A stretch of 64,000 nt of DNA from Bedellia somnulentella (taxonomy: Eukaryota > Arthropoda > Insecta > Lepidoptera > Bedelliidae): NCBI GenBank assembly GCA_963576735.1, contig OY755177.1:8184001-8248000 (forward strand), read 5' to 3'. Made by a program: the position numbers and the translations under genes. Below, piece after piece: positions 13,259 through 22,830 of the stretch. Position 1 is the stretch's first letter; every line of letters begins with the position of its first letter. Under the pieces are notes generated by a model. The model saw nothing but the letters and a program-made list of their open reading frames with translations, made no database searches and had not been told where the DNA came from.

Positions 13259-13303
13259 GTTCATGAAAACCTCATGTGGGGATTATTACTAATAAATAAA
13301 GAA
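13259..13303 (-). mobile_element. SINE-B 3' tail fragment
   Basis: GTTCATGAAAACCTCATGTG followed by GGGATTATTACTAATAAATA matches the tail of the tRNA-headed SINE at 53827-53983 and a third copy at 63777-63821. Only the tail is present. Confidence 0.7.
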
Positions 13304-13305
13304 AT

Positions 13306-13382
13306 TACCAATCAGAAACTTAAAAATCAAATCTTTATTTATTGTTAAATATGTTATTTGATTTTTAAGTTTCTGATTGGTA
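13306..13382. repeat. Perfect 27-bp inverted repeat with 23-bp spacer
   Basis: The left arm 13306-13332 (begins TACCAATCAGAAAC) and right arm 13356-13382 (ends CTGATTGGTA) are exact reverse complements. It directly abuts a SINE-B tail. It could be the tips of two head-to-head element remnants or a small foldback element. Confidence 0.9.
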
Positions 13383-14035
13383 TCTTGACATATATGTTTT
13401 AAAATAAACGTTCAAAATTGTAATAAACAATATTTTCATTTCACACTCTAAACAACATTCGCTGTGAATTCACCTTAAAGTTTCCACTTGGAGACGACAG
13501 TGTTCTACTGAGTTATTGTCCCGTATAACATTTTTCTAAAAATATTTTTTTACTGCCAAATTTTACGCATTTTACACAAAACAAAAAAGCTTTAAAAATA
13601 TTTCAAAAACCTTCTTTTTGCTTTAAACATATATTACTAGGAAAGTATCATAATGTTTTAGATAATGAAAACCATTTAGGATCGCATGAAACAAAACGTA
13701 ACTCAGTAGATGAAAACCTATGGAAATAGAATGAAATTACTTTGTAACTCAGTGGAAAGTTGAAATGCTCCCATCGAATGAAATAATTTAATTTAAGCTA
13801 TAATTAATAATACTCCAGTACATACTTCAAATGAAATATAAAGATTAGTTATTAATGGATATGACAAAATAAAATAATTGCGTAATAATGTATTTGTTTA
13901 TACTTATAGTAAAATATTTACTGGTACAACGAAAAAAAAACCCACCCATTTATGTGTTTGGACGCTACAGAGCATTTAGAATAGTTGGTTGGTGACTCGT
14001 TTTTAGGTTCAGAGGTTGCAGGTTCAAGTTTTGCT

Positions 14036-14235
14036 NNNNNNNNNNNNNNNNNNNNNNNNNNNNNNNNNNNNNNNNNNNNNNNNNNNNNNNNNNNNNNNNN
14101 NNNNNNNNNNNNNNNNNNNNNNNNNNNNNNNNNNNNNNNNNNNNNNNNNNNNNNNNNNNNNNNNNNNNNNNNNNNNNNNNNNNNNNNNNNNNNNNNNNNN
14201 NNNNNNNNNNNNNNNNNNNNNNNNNNNNNNNNNNN
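14036..14235. other. Assembly gap, exactly 200 N
   Basis: The round length marks this as a placeholder of unknown true size. It lies between the PHD exons and an exon whose 5' end is cut by the gap, so KMT2C coding sequence is probably missing here. Confidence 0.99.
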
Positions 14236-17200
14236 ACACCAAGCAGTTCGTGCACACCAAGAGCTCGCAGTACAAGAAGATGAAGATGGAGTGGCGGAAT
14301 AATGTTTATCTTGCTAGGTATGTCATTTGCTTGGTTTTACCCACGGCTCTTTGTTGAATATGTTGTCTGCAAAAGACTTCTTAAGTTGATCACCTTTCGC
14401 ATACCTCTGTCGTGGGCTGTCCTTTACACGAATCAGTTCGTAAATACTAATAGCTCGCAGTACAAGAAGATGGAGTGGCAGAATAATGTTAATCTTGCTG
14501 TGTATGTGCTGCGCTCACTGACCTCCATTATACTATATAAGTACGCTGGACTAATGATACGTATAAAAATGACAGCTATTTATTGTGCCGATTTGAAGCG
14601 CCCCCAATGTGGGGGAAAGGAACTAAATCTGACGTAAACTGCAAATTGGCCAGTGCTTTTTTACCATAAAGCGTAATATATCTATGGTTTTTATAATAAA
14701 AAAATATTGAATAGTGCTGTGACCATGCTGTGAAATTCAGTTTCGATAAAACTCACCGATGCAGACCGTGTAGTGCCTATAGACAGATTGTTAAACATAG
14801 ATCTTGTAATTTAAAGGTTTCTAACTTTGGAATTATAGCTGAAAAGTATTAATAAGTCTAGTTCACGTCCAAAAGAATATGATTACATATGCTCAAAATA
14901 CTTCACTGACGTCTGTTTTATTAAGCGTAAGCATGCTCTTTGAGAAAGTGAAAAACTTCATTTTGTTTAATAAATAATAAAATTATGTTTATTTTCTATA
15001 AATACCTCACATAATCTATTATTTGTATTGTCACGGGGAAGTTAAACGGATAGCAGCTCATTACGTGCTGAAGTCGAAGTTTCATATTTATTAAAAAAAC
15101 GTTTCCTATTTATTGTTGGATCTAGCTAGTAGCTATACATAAACTACCCACATTTCCCGGCTTCGGCTTATCCTACGATTACTCAATCCTTGGTTATTCA
15201 TAGTATTAGCGATCAATTGAATTAGTTTGGACATTAGCCATGATTTATGCATTAAGAGTAATATGATCCATTCCTTTCAGTAAAAGCTTTTATCAATATA
15301 TTCTATCTTACCGTCCCATCCTTTCATTAGTTCGTTACCCTCTCGCAGCTGCCATAAGCGCCAAAATGGCGAAAATCAAATTGCCTCAATATGTCACGGC
15401 CTATAATTTGTCCAGCGTACTTACATAGTATAATGGAGGTCAGTGGCTGCGCTTGATAATCGTACACATGACTCTCTGTTGAACCATTCGTATTGTCTAT
15501 AAAAGACTTCCCAAGTTAATTACCTGAACATAGTTTACAAAAAAAACACTCGGTCAAAAACGTTTCTTTTATTCGGTCATGTCCAAAAAATTATATAGAC
15601 AGAATTTTTCAGAAAAATAAATTTAGTCTCTCATTCATAACGTTTTTTCCCTCAAAGAACACAAGGAAAATCTTAAATTTAAGCATCTTGTTGATGAAGT
15701 GCTTTTTTTTATACAGGTCTAAGATCCAAGGACTCGGGCTGTTTGCGGCGCGTGACCTCGAGAAGCACACGATGGTAATAGAGTATATCGGGGAAATCAT
15801 CCGGTCGGAACTTGCTGAAATCAGAGAAAAGCAACATGAAGCTAGGGTGAGATAAATTTATAAACGTTCTTGCATCCAAAAAAATTGCTTACTTTTAATT
15901 GTAAAATTTAAAGACGATTTTCTGGAGGACTTACATACATACATATACTCACGGCCATAAATCCCAAAAACGGGAAGCCAGAGTTTCAGAGGTAGAAACT
16001 CCTCAGCCACATTTGCATTTCAACGACTTACTATTAGGAACTACGTTTTAGCGTTCGTTTTTCAGTCAGTCTCAAAATCGTTGTTGTGGACGGCTACTAG
16101 TTTAATCAGTAAATGTAATCCTGTGCCTCTGTGCGTTATAGAATCGCGGGGTATACATGTTCCGCCTGGACGAGCGGCGCGTAGTGGACGCCACTCTGAG
16201 CGGCGGCCTGGCGCGGTACATCAACCACTCGTGCCAGCCCAACTGCGTCACCGAGCTCGTGGAGGTGGACCGCCATCTGCGCATCATCATCTTCGCCAAG
16301 CGACGCATCGCGCGCGGGGAGGAGGTATGCCACACTAACACACACTACACACACTACGGTACATCAACCACTCGTGCCAGCCCAACTGCGTCACCGAGCT
16401 CGTGGAGGTGGACCGCCATCTGCGCATCATCATCTTCGCCAAGCGACGCATCGCGCGCGGGGAGGAGGTATGCCACACTAACACACACTACACACACTAC
16501 GGTACATCAACCACTCGTGCCAGCCCAACTGCGTCACCGAGCTCGTGGAGGTGGACCGCCATCTGCGCATCATCATCTTCGCCAAGCGACGCATCGCGCG
16601 CGGGGAGGAGGTATGCCACACTAACACACACTACACACACTACGGTACATCAACCACTCGTGCCAGCCCAACTGCGTCACCGAGCTCGTGGAGGTGGACC
16701 GCCATCTGCGCATCATCATCTTCGCCAAGCGACGCATCGCGCGCGGGGAGGAGGTATGCCACACTAACACACACTACACACACTACGGTACATCAACCAC
16801 TCGTGCCAGCCCAACTGCGTCACCGAGCTCGTGGAGGTGGACCGCCATCTGCGCATCATCATCTTCGCCAAGCGACGCATCGCGCGCGGGGAGGAGGTAT
16901 GCCACACTAACACACACTACACACACTACGGTACATCAACCACTCGTGCCAGCCCAACTGCGTCACCGAGCTCGTGGAGGTGGACCGCCATCTGCGCATC
17001 ATCATCTTCGCCAAGCGACGCATCGCGCGCGGGGAGGAGGTATGCCACACTAACACACACTACACACACTACGGTACATCAACCACTCGTGCCAGCCCAA
17101 CTGCGTCACCGAGCTCGTGGAGGTGGACCGCCATCTGCGCATCATCATCTTCGCCAAGCGACGCATCGCGCGCGGGGAGGAGGTATGCCACACTAACACA

Positions 17201-17607
17201 CACTACACACACTACGGTACATCAACCACTCGTGCCAGCCCAACTGCGTCACCGAGCTCGTGGAGAGGTGATATTTCAAGAATATTAAATTGCTATATCC
17301 CTTTTGGGACATACAATTTCCCAAAAGGTCGAGGTACTCAGTTTAAAAGTCCCGTTTGAATAATCATCCGGGCTAAACTTCCTTCTAATTTCATTCGGCA
17401 GGGGTTCATTATAAAACTAGAACAGCGCAAACACATGTTTTTAAAAAATCTAATGATCGTATCTATTTGTGCAAATTTTTGTATTGTATAATTTAAAAGG
17501 AGTTTTGTTTTCAGCTGGCGTACGACTACAAGTTTGACATCGAAGACGACGCACACAAGATCATGTGCATGTGTGGAGCTCCTAACTGTCGGAAGTGGAT
17601 GAACTAA
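14236..17607 (+). CDS. KMT2C: KMT2C/D-type (trr-like) histone-lysine methyltransferase, SET and post-SET exons
   Basis: Four exons: 14236-14317 (5' end in the gap), 15717-15846, 16142-16324 and 17515-17607 (TAA at 17605). The first encodes FVHTKSSQYKKMKMEW and NVYLAR, the lead-in found just before SET in MLL3/4. The SET domain follows with KIQGLGLFAARD, VIEYIGEIIR, NRGVYMF, YINHSCQPNC (the NHSC cofactor and catalytic motif) and GEELAYDYKF. The post-SET zinc site has CMCGAPNCRKWMN at the very C-terminus, as in the family. It transfers methyl groups from S-adenosylmethionine to H3K4, mainly monomethylation at enhancers, with WDR5/RBBP5/ASH2L partners and UTX. The FYRN/FYRC region normally upstream is not in the window. 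The third exon is extended by a 7-copy tandem array. All key SET residues I can see are intact, so the protein end looks functional. Confidence 0.92.
14428..14520 (+). pseudogene. Decayed copy of the KMT2C exon 14236-14317
   Basis: ATCAGTTCGTAAATACTAAT and AGCTCGCAGTACAAGAAGAT repeat the exon 192 bp downstream. Six bases are deleted, there are several substitutions, and the splice donor AGGTATGT has become GTGTATGT. It is probably not used. The intron start after it is also partly repeated, a third time near 15461-15525. Confidence 0.85.
14518..15443. mobile_element. Candidate MITE bounded by 33-bp inverted repeats
   Basis: CTGACCTCCATTATACTATA (from 14518) reappears reverse-complemented at 15411-15443 with one mismatch over 33 bp. 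The 926-bp interval is AT-rich and non-coding. Weaker similarity continues a few bases outside both ends. No clear target-site duplication was seen. Confidence 0.55.
15932..16012 (-). mobile_element. SINE-A 3' tail fragment
   Basis: TACATACATACATATACTCA, CGGCCATAAATCCC and GAAACTCCTCAGCCACATTT are the tail end of the family only; the element is 5'-truncated. It lies between two SET exons. Confidence 0.85.
16214..17265 (+). repeat. Perfect 143-bp tandem array of the SET exon end (7 copies plus 51 bp)
   Basis: Units begin at 16214, 16357, 16500, 16643, 16786, 16929 and 17072, with a partial unit at 17215-17265. Each holds the last 111 bp of the SET exon (from the codons for RYINHSC to RGEE) and the first 32 bp of its intron, an (AC)-rich stub ending CACACACTA. 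Copies appear identical. Later copies lack an acceptor and would be spliced out when donor 16325 joins the acceptor before 17515. The unit design matches the array at 201-2278, including the 32-bp stub. Confidence 0.97.
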
Positions 17608-19059
17608 ATTATTTTATTTTACTAAGTATTTAAAATTATTTCCATCAATGAAGGAATTTCACAGATATGGACTTATTTTATGAAAAGAATGAATGATTGA
17701 ATGAATATGTAAAAAAATAGGAATCAATGTATTTAAAACTCGACGATTCATCAAATCAAACACAAATTTTGACTAATGTACTAGACAATTTTATAAGAAT
17801 TTAGCGTATTTTTTCTTTTTATAGATATTTTCTTGTTATGCATCATAATAATAGATTTAATAAATTATGAAATGTTTGTTTCCTAAAAGATGCAGTCAAT
17901 ATTGAACTATGAATTATTTCATGTGTATGTGGATGTGTGTTTTCATTGACCATTGTTATCGATAGTTTCAGTTACCAAACGTTGCTGTGCATTTATTGTG
18001 TAAAACACCAGTTCTACATGCGTAGTGATAGTTCGTCACTTTGTGCCTAAACATTTGTATATGAACGACCGTGGTGGTAGCCCGGTAGACATACAACTTG
18101 GTACATAGTATTTGACTGATAGGTGATGTTAGTTAATATAAGCAATCCAATTTAATCGTGTAATGATAGAGCATTAACAATCACGATGTAGACTAAACAT
18201 TTTACTATCATGACTCCATTATGAAATTGGTATCCGATTATTGGCTGTAAATAGATATTTTAAATATATATTGACACTTTGTATAATATTATTTATATTG
18301 CGTTGTGATCCCAACTGATTAGTATGGATTCCAGCAAGATTAGAAAATAGTTTTTCTTTCCTAGATAATCATATATTTTGAAATAAGAGGAATAAATATA
18401 TGCCTGTTTGATCAGTATGTCTCAGTTTGAGTAATATGTGATAGAGAATCATATTTATTAAAATTTGGACTAAATTCGATAGGCGACTGTACAGAAATAG
18501 AAATTTATACATATAGTGATTTGTGCGTTTCTTGATGACAAACAATTAATCTAATTTTAAGAATAAATGTGCAATATCGGAGGTCGCAGATGTAAATATA
18601 CCGACAAACGGACAAGAGCTGTGACTTGTATTTGTACCGAGTTTCGAAGTCGCTTGACAATCACCAACCTATTTTTGAACTCATCATCGTAGCTCGATCC
18701 ATCACTTCCCTTATTTAAAGCATTCCCATTTGTTCAAATATTTTTGAATTATTAATTATGATCATGTGTTGATTGTGACTAATTTTGCAAAAGGAATTCA
18801 CGACTATTTATAAGTTTAAAATTTAATTAGAAACTATGTTCTTTGTATTTTACTTTAGTATGTTATTTTACGTATCAATACAATTTTATTAGTGATAACA
18901 ACTGTATTTTTATTCTATCAAATCTGCTTGCTCATTAAACCCATACATAATGTCTTTCTGTCAAAGGTATATTTATCTATCTATCAATTATTTGTTTTTG
19001 GAAACCTTGAGAAATCAAACATTCCTTTCAAAAATCTGGTTCCAGGTAATTTTCAGAAG
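17608..19059 (+). other. KMT2C 3' UTR and AT-rich downstream DNA
   Basis: The stop at 17605-17607 is followed by an AT-rich 3' UTR with an AATAAA at 17859-17864. Beyond that I see no gene, RNA or clear repeat up to the SINE-A copies starting near 19060. Confidence 0.6.
17859..17864 (+). promoter_or_regulatory. Candidate poly(A) signal of KMT2C
   Basis: AATAAA 252 bp after the stop codon. Other AT-rich words nearby (for example AATAAATATATGCC near 18391) could be alternatives. Confidence 0.5.
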
Positions 19060-19180
19060 ACGGGCCTCCAACCGGATTGCCCGAAAATCACTTAAAAAAG
19101 CCCCTTGCTCTAGCCTCTTGAACACCTAACGCCTATATGAAGAAATGGGGTAGTGCTATTCTTAACCGACACTACATATC
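19060..19180 (-). mobile_element. SINE-A fragment
   Basis: GGCCTCCAACCGGATTGCCC, AAAAAAGCCCCTTGCTCTAG and GGGGTAGTGCTATTCTTAAC mark the head half of the family on the minus strand. Confidence 0.75.
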
Positions 19181-19218
19181 TCAATCGGGTGCAATGCACG
19201 GTGTACTTTCTGCTTCAA

Positions 19219-19444
19219 ATAGCAGTACCACATTTCTTACCGCGGATGTCGTAAGAGGCGACTTAGCCTATACGAGTTTTATAAGTGATTTTAGACGACC
19301 CGGTTGAGGACCCATCAGAACAAACTTTATTTGATTTTCTTTTCACCGCACAATTTCCAGAATTGACTGAAGTATTTCAAATTCTGAGGCTCTGGCTACC
19401 CGTTTTTTGATTTAGAGACTTGAGTGTATGTATGTACGTACGTA
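19219..19444 (+). mobile_element. SINE-A copy in opposite orientation to its neighbour
   Basis: Runs from GCAGTACCACATTTCTTACC through GTAAGAGGCGACTTAG and GAGGCTCTGGCTACCCG to GAGTGTATGTATGTACGTAC. Diverged but nearly complete. It sits head to head with the fragment at 19060-19180. Confidence 0.8.
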
Positions 19445-19984
19445 CCCTAGTTGTAATAGTTCTATTAGAGCGAGTAGAAAAGGAGTCTATTTTTATACTT
19501 TAAAAGCTGATGGGGTAAGATGGAAACGAAACACTTCTACTAATTTAGTTTTGGTTATGATATCAAAATACAGCGTGTATTATGTAAATACAGACTGTTT
19601 TCGCACAAAAAAAGTTTATTTACTTAACAGTTATAAAAAAATCGCTTGTTTAAGTGGCCTAAAGGATATTATAAGTAAGTAAAAAAACTTATTCCCAATA
19701 CATCGATTAAGAAATGAGATCTCAACATCTAAATAGTTTACTATTGAGTAGATTTAGAATAAATGTTCTCAGATTTTTTTTTCGCCCTTAATTGTCATAT
19801 TTCGGACGACAGAAAACTATGTAATAAATAAAAAAAATAAAAATCATTTATTTGCCAATACATGAGTATAAATGGTGGTGTATAAAATAAAGGCCTATGC
19901 ATGAACTGCCAGTCAGGCGTGCAAATTTTTAAACATTAAAATTATTGATAAATTTTTTCGACATATCTTAAAATTACTACAATA

Positions 19985-20207
19985 AAAGTGCTAACAGACG
20001 ATCGAACATGACGGCGCGCACCAGTGTTCGTGGTACGGGCCGTACCAAAAACGAACGTGTGTAGCGTGGTTCGCCGCAAATGGTTCGAAGCGCTTGCGGT
20101 GCACTGTGCGATGGTGCGCGCCGTACATGTTCGATCGTCTGTAGGCTAGAGCGCACCGCACAGTTCGTGGTGCGCGCCGTACATGTTCGATCGTCTATTA
20201 GCACTTT
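19985..20207. mobile_element. GC-rich MITE with ~39-bp terminal inverted repeats
   Basis: The left end AAAGTGCTAACAGACGATCG with ACATGACGGCGCGCACCA (19985-20023) pairs with the right end 20168-20207 (TGGTGCGCGCCGTACATG, TTCGATCGTCTATTAGCACTTT). A third, internal copy of the right-end motif lies at about 20112-20142. The 223-bp unit is far richer in G+C than its surroundings and has no coding potential. Confidence 0.85.
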
Positions 20208-20837
20208 AACATTGTCTTATCATATTAAAAATAAAAAAATAAAATTAAAACATTATTAAAATTTTGTAAGGCAACACATGTCAAAATATTATAATAAAAT
20301 GATAAAATGTCATGAAAAAATAAAGAAAAGAAAAAAAACCATAATTATTATATTACAGATCCACAATCTTTTCTTGGCCGGCGGCGACTACTGGTATACT
20401 GTCGCCATTTTGAAATTTCGGCCTGTCATTGTCAGTTAGTTCTTAACTGATTTAAAATTATAGGGTGACCTACGTATATAATAAAATATCATTTTCATAA
20501 AAAAAATTGTAGTGGAACCTTTTTTTCAAAGACAATTATTTTTATGATGTATCTTTGCTTATTGATAAACGCTTTTATTTCCAGTATTCAATATAAAAAT
20601 GTATGAAAATTATTATTTATTTTGTTAAATTTTATCTAAGTAGGCTAACACCGTCCGAAAAGTTGTGCGCGCATCTATAGTCATGCGGTGCGGGTTACGG
20701 GAAGTGGGGAAATGCTCCCGAATAAGATTTCACTTCGTATACACTGGGTGGGTTCTAATCCTAATGCGGGGATGTACCAATGTGTAATTTCTTAAGTCAT
20801 AACGGTCTGACATATACATATATATAAGGCAAATACG

Positions 20838-21015
20838 ACGTGATTGCTTAATGGGTAGAACACCGGTTAACGTGCAAGCGATTAGTGTTCAAATCCCGGA
20901 TCGGGCCTACACCAATTTGTCTTTTCTACAGACATATGTGTGGTTAATTTATCACGGTTGTTAACGGTGAGGGAAAACATTGTGAGGAAACCCACATGGC
21001 TGAGTTGTACTTAGT
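20838..21015 (+). mobile_element. tRNA-derived SINE
   Basis: The head carries a box A-like TGATTGCTTAATGGG (20841-20855) and a box B-like GTGTTCAAATCCC (20885-20897), the internal RNA polymerase III promoter. The body has ATCACGGTTGTTAACGGTGA and GTGAGGAAACCC, which I recall from lepidopteran SINEs. It does not fold as a full tRNA, so it is not called as one. Confidence 0.75.
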
Positions 21016-21018
21016 CGT

Positions 21019-21188
21019 GTGATAGTGTATTCGTACACAACGTCGATAGGCCTGCCCCCTATCACGTGAGTACACTGTCCATACAAAACGTGGGTACCCT
21101 GAACATCACGTGACTTTGTAGTATAGAAGTATTATTACCTCTGCCAAACCCCTTCGGGGGTATTCGGCGTGAACGTTTATGTTATATT
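21019..21188 (+). repeat. Dispersed ~170-bp repeat, family C copy 1
   Basis: Blocks GGCCTGCCCCCTATCACGTG, AAAACGTGGGTACC, ACCTCTGCCAAACCCCTTCG and GGCGTGAACGTTTATGTTAT recur at 46319-46502 (same strand) and 57000-57175 (opposite strand). No coding content; class unknown, possibly the body of a SINE. Confidence 0.8.
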
Positions 21189-21359
21189 ATATGTTACAAA
21201 GCTGTTAACAGCAATAAAAAAGTGCCCATAAATTTACTGACTCAGCAAAATGAATTACCCAAACGATATCTGATGTTTAGAATTATTTTTTCTGTGCCAC
21301 CTTTTTGGGGGATCTATGTGTGAATAAGAAATGTAAAAGACAGTACACGACAAGGTAAG

Positions 21360-21590
21360 CCTCTGATTTACAGGATTAAAAAAATGATTTTTGGAATTAC
21401 CCACTTATTAACTCTGAGTGTCACAAGTAACAATTCCTTGAGTATAAAATAATGAATTTGCAGAGAAGTACAATTGGCAGTGTTATCGCTAAAAGCGATC
21501 TCTTCTAGACGATATTTGGGAGGTAAGATAAGCAACACAGTCATTCGGGTAGACATACCAGACAAGGGCAAAAATAAATAAATATAATTA
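21360..21590 (-). mobile_element. Probable LINE 3'-end fragment sharing a block with 44297-44830
   Basis: TTATCGCTAAAAGCGATCTC followed by TTCTAGACGATATTTGGGAG (about 21482-21525) is repeated at 44629-44670 in the same orientation. The shared part includes a CGCTAAAAGCG hairpin. The ends of this copy are not defined. Confidence 0.55.
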
Positions 21591-21634
21591 GCTTACATTA
21601 AAACGAACTTTTTACTTACAATAATAGTTATTAC

Positions 21635-21884
21635 ATGCATACATACATATACTCACGGCTGTAAATCCCTAGAAGAGGTAGCCAGAGCTAAGGAATTAGA
21701 AACTCCTCAGCCACTTTTTGAAAGTTGAGTGGGGTAAAAATGGTAAAATAAAGGTTATTGGTGATGGGTCTCCAACCGCATCGCCCAAAAATCTCTTAAA
21801 AGCCCCAATACCGTTAGTCGCCTCTTACGCACACCCACCGGCAGAAATGGGGTAGTGCTATTCTAAGCCGACACTACATAGCAA
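21635..21884 (-). mobile_element. SINE-A copy, nearly complete
   Basis: Among the best-preserved family members: CATACATACATATACTCACG tail, GGTAGCCAGAGCT, GGTGATGGGTCTCCAACCGC, and the head ending AAGCCGACACTACATAGC. Confidence 0.92.
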
Positions 21885-22157
21885 CTAGTTATTAATGAAA
21901 TGAATATTATATAATTTGTTTTATTAAGACATTTCAATGCTGTACTACATAAATTAGCCTGTATGGTGTAAAATTATTTCCCTTATAATGGTTAATTTTT
22001 ATTTACTGGCAATACTAATATCGATGACAGCGACGCCCTTACCGGCCAAGAAAAGATTGTGGATCTGTATAAAGTAAATCAGGGCAACACATGTCAAAAT
22101 ATTATATAAACTTTATTACAACTTCAATGTCATAAAAAATGTAATGTAAATATCAAC

Positions 22158-22232
22158 TTCCATATGCGGCTGAGGAGTTTCTAGCTCTGAAGCTCTGGCT
22201 ACCCCTATTTGGTATTTATGAGCGTGAGATAA
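22158..22232 (+). mobile_element. SINE-A 3' part cut by LINE-A
   Basis: GGCTGAGGAGTTTCTAGCTC through CTCTGGCTACCCC to GAGCGTGAGA, then directly a run of A that starts LINE-A. The missing TATATGTATG end suggests that LINE-A inserted into this SINE. Confidence 0.75.
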
Positions 22233-22604
22233 AAAAAAAAAAAAAAAAAGTTTTATTCAAATAAAGTTCCAGTAACAATATTTAAAGATATGTATCACAT
22301 TCACATAACAAAAGTATGGTTTATTTGTTACAAGTTACAATAGTTTTGAGTTCTACCCCCCGAACTAGTGAAAACACTGTATTACGGCAAGGTAGGCGCT
22401 CATCGCTACTCGGGCTCGCGCTATTCAATAGAATATGATTTATTGCCCTTTACAGACTGTGACAACAATATACAGTATATGCACGATTTTAAGATAAAAC
22501 AATAAATCTAATAACATACCATTTTGAATATGATTTTTTTATATATGTGCATATTACAACTTTGTCAAACATGGATATATTAATTAAGATACTTATATAT
22601 ATTT

Positions 22605-22745
22605 AAATACACTTAAATACATATATATATATATTCATCAATAAATTTACAAAAGTAAAGTACATATAAACCACATACACACACATATATATACATACAC
22701 ACATATACATATATATACATACACACATATACATATATATACCTA
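22605..22745. repeat. AT/AC-rich microsatellite in the LINE-A 3' UTR
   Basis: Alternating (TA)n and (CA)n blocks with a repeated ACATACACACATATACATAT unit. Confidence 0.85.
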
Positions 22746-22830
22746 GCCTATGCATACATATAGCAGAAACAACAACACAGGCAGTCTTTAGATAATCTTA
22801 TGGATAATGTAATTTACTTTTGATTTTTCA

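Larger units (their letters stand above)
11620..14035 (+). other. Non-coding DNA between the PHD exons and the assembly gap
   Basis: No convincing exon was found. The stretch is AT-rich and contains a perfect 27-bp inverted repeat (13306-13382), a SINE-B tail (13259-13303) and six scattered CTCAGTGGA/CTGAGTGAC-like words between 12106 and 13760. For a KMT2C/D gene, several kilobases of coding sequence should follow the PHD cluster; none is here. Confidence 0.6.

Noticed and set aside
13965..14357. Open frames running through the first N gap
   Set aside because: Composed mostly of unknown residues; only the KMT2C exon end at 14236-14317 is supported.
16402..17359. Series of identical 121-codon open frames
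   Set aside because: Shifted-frame readings of the SET-exon array across intron stubs; no acceptor sites and no domain.
20838..20910. tRNA gene
   Set aside because: Box A and box B words only; stems do not pair and it continues into a SINE body.
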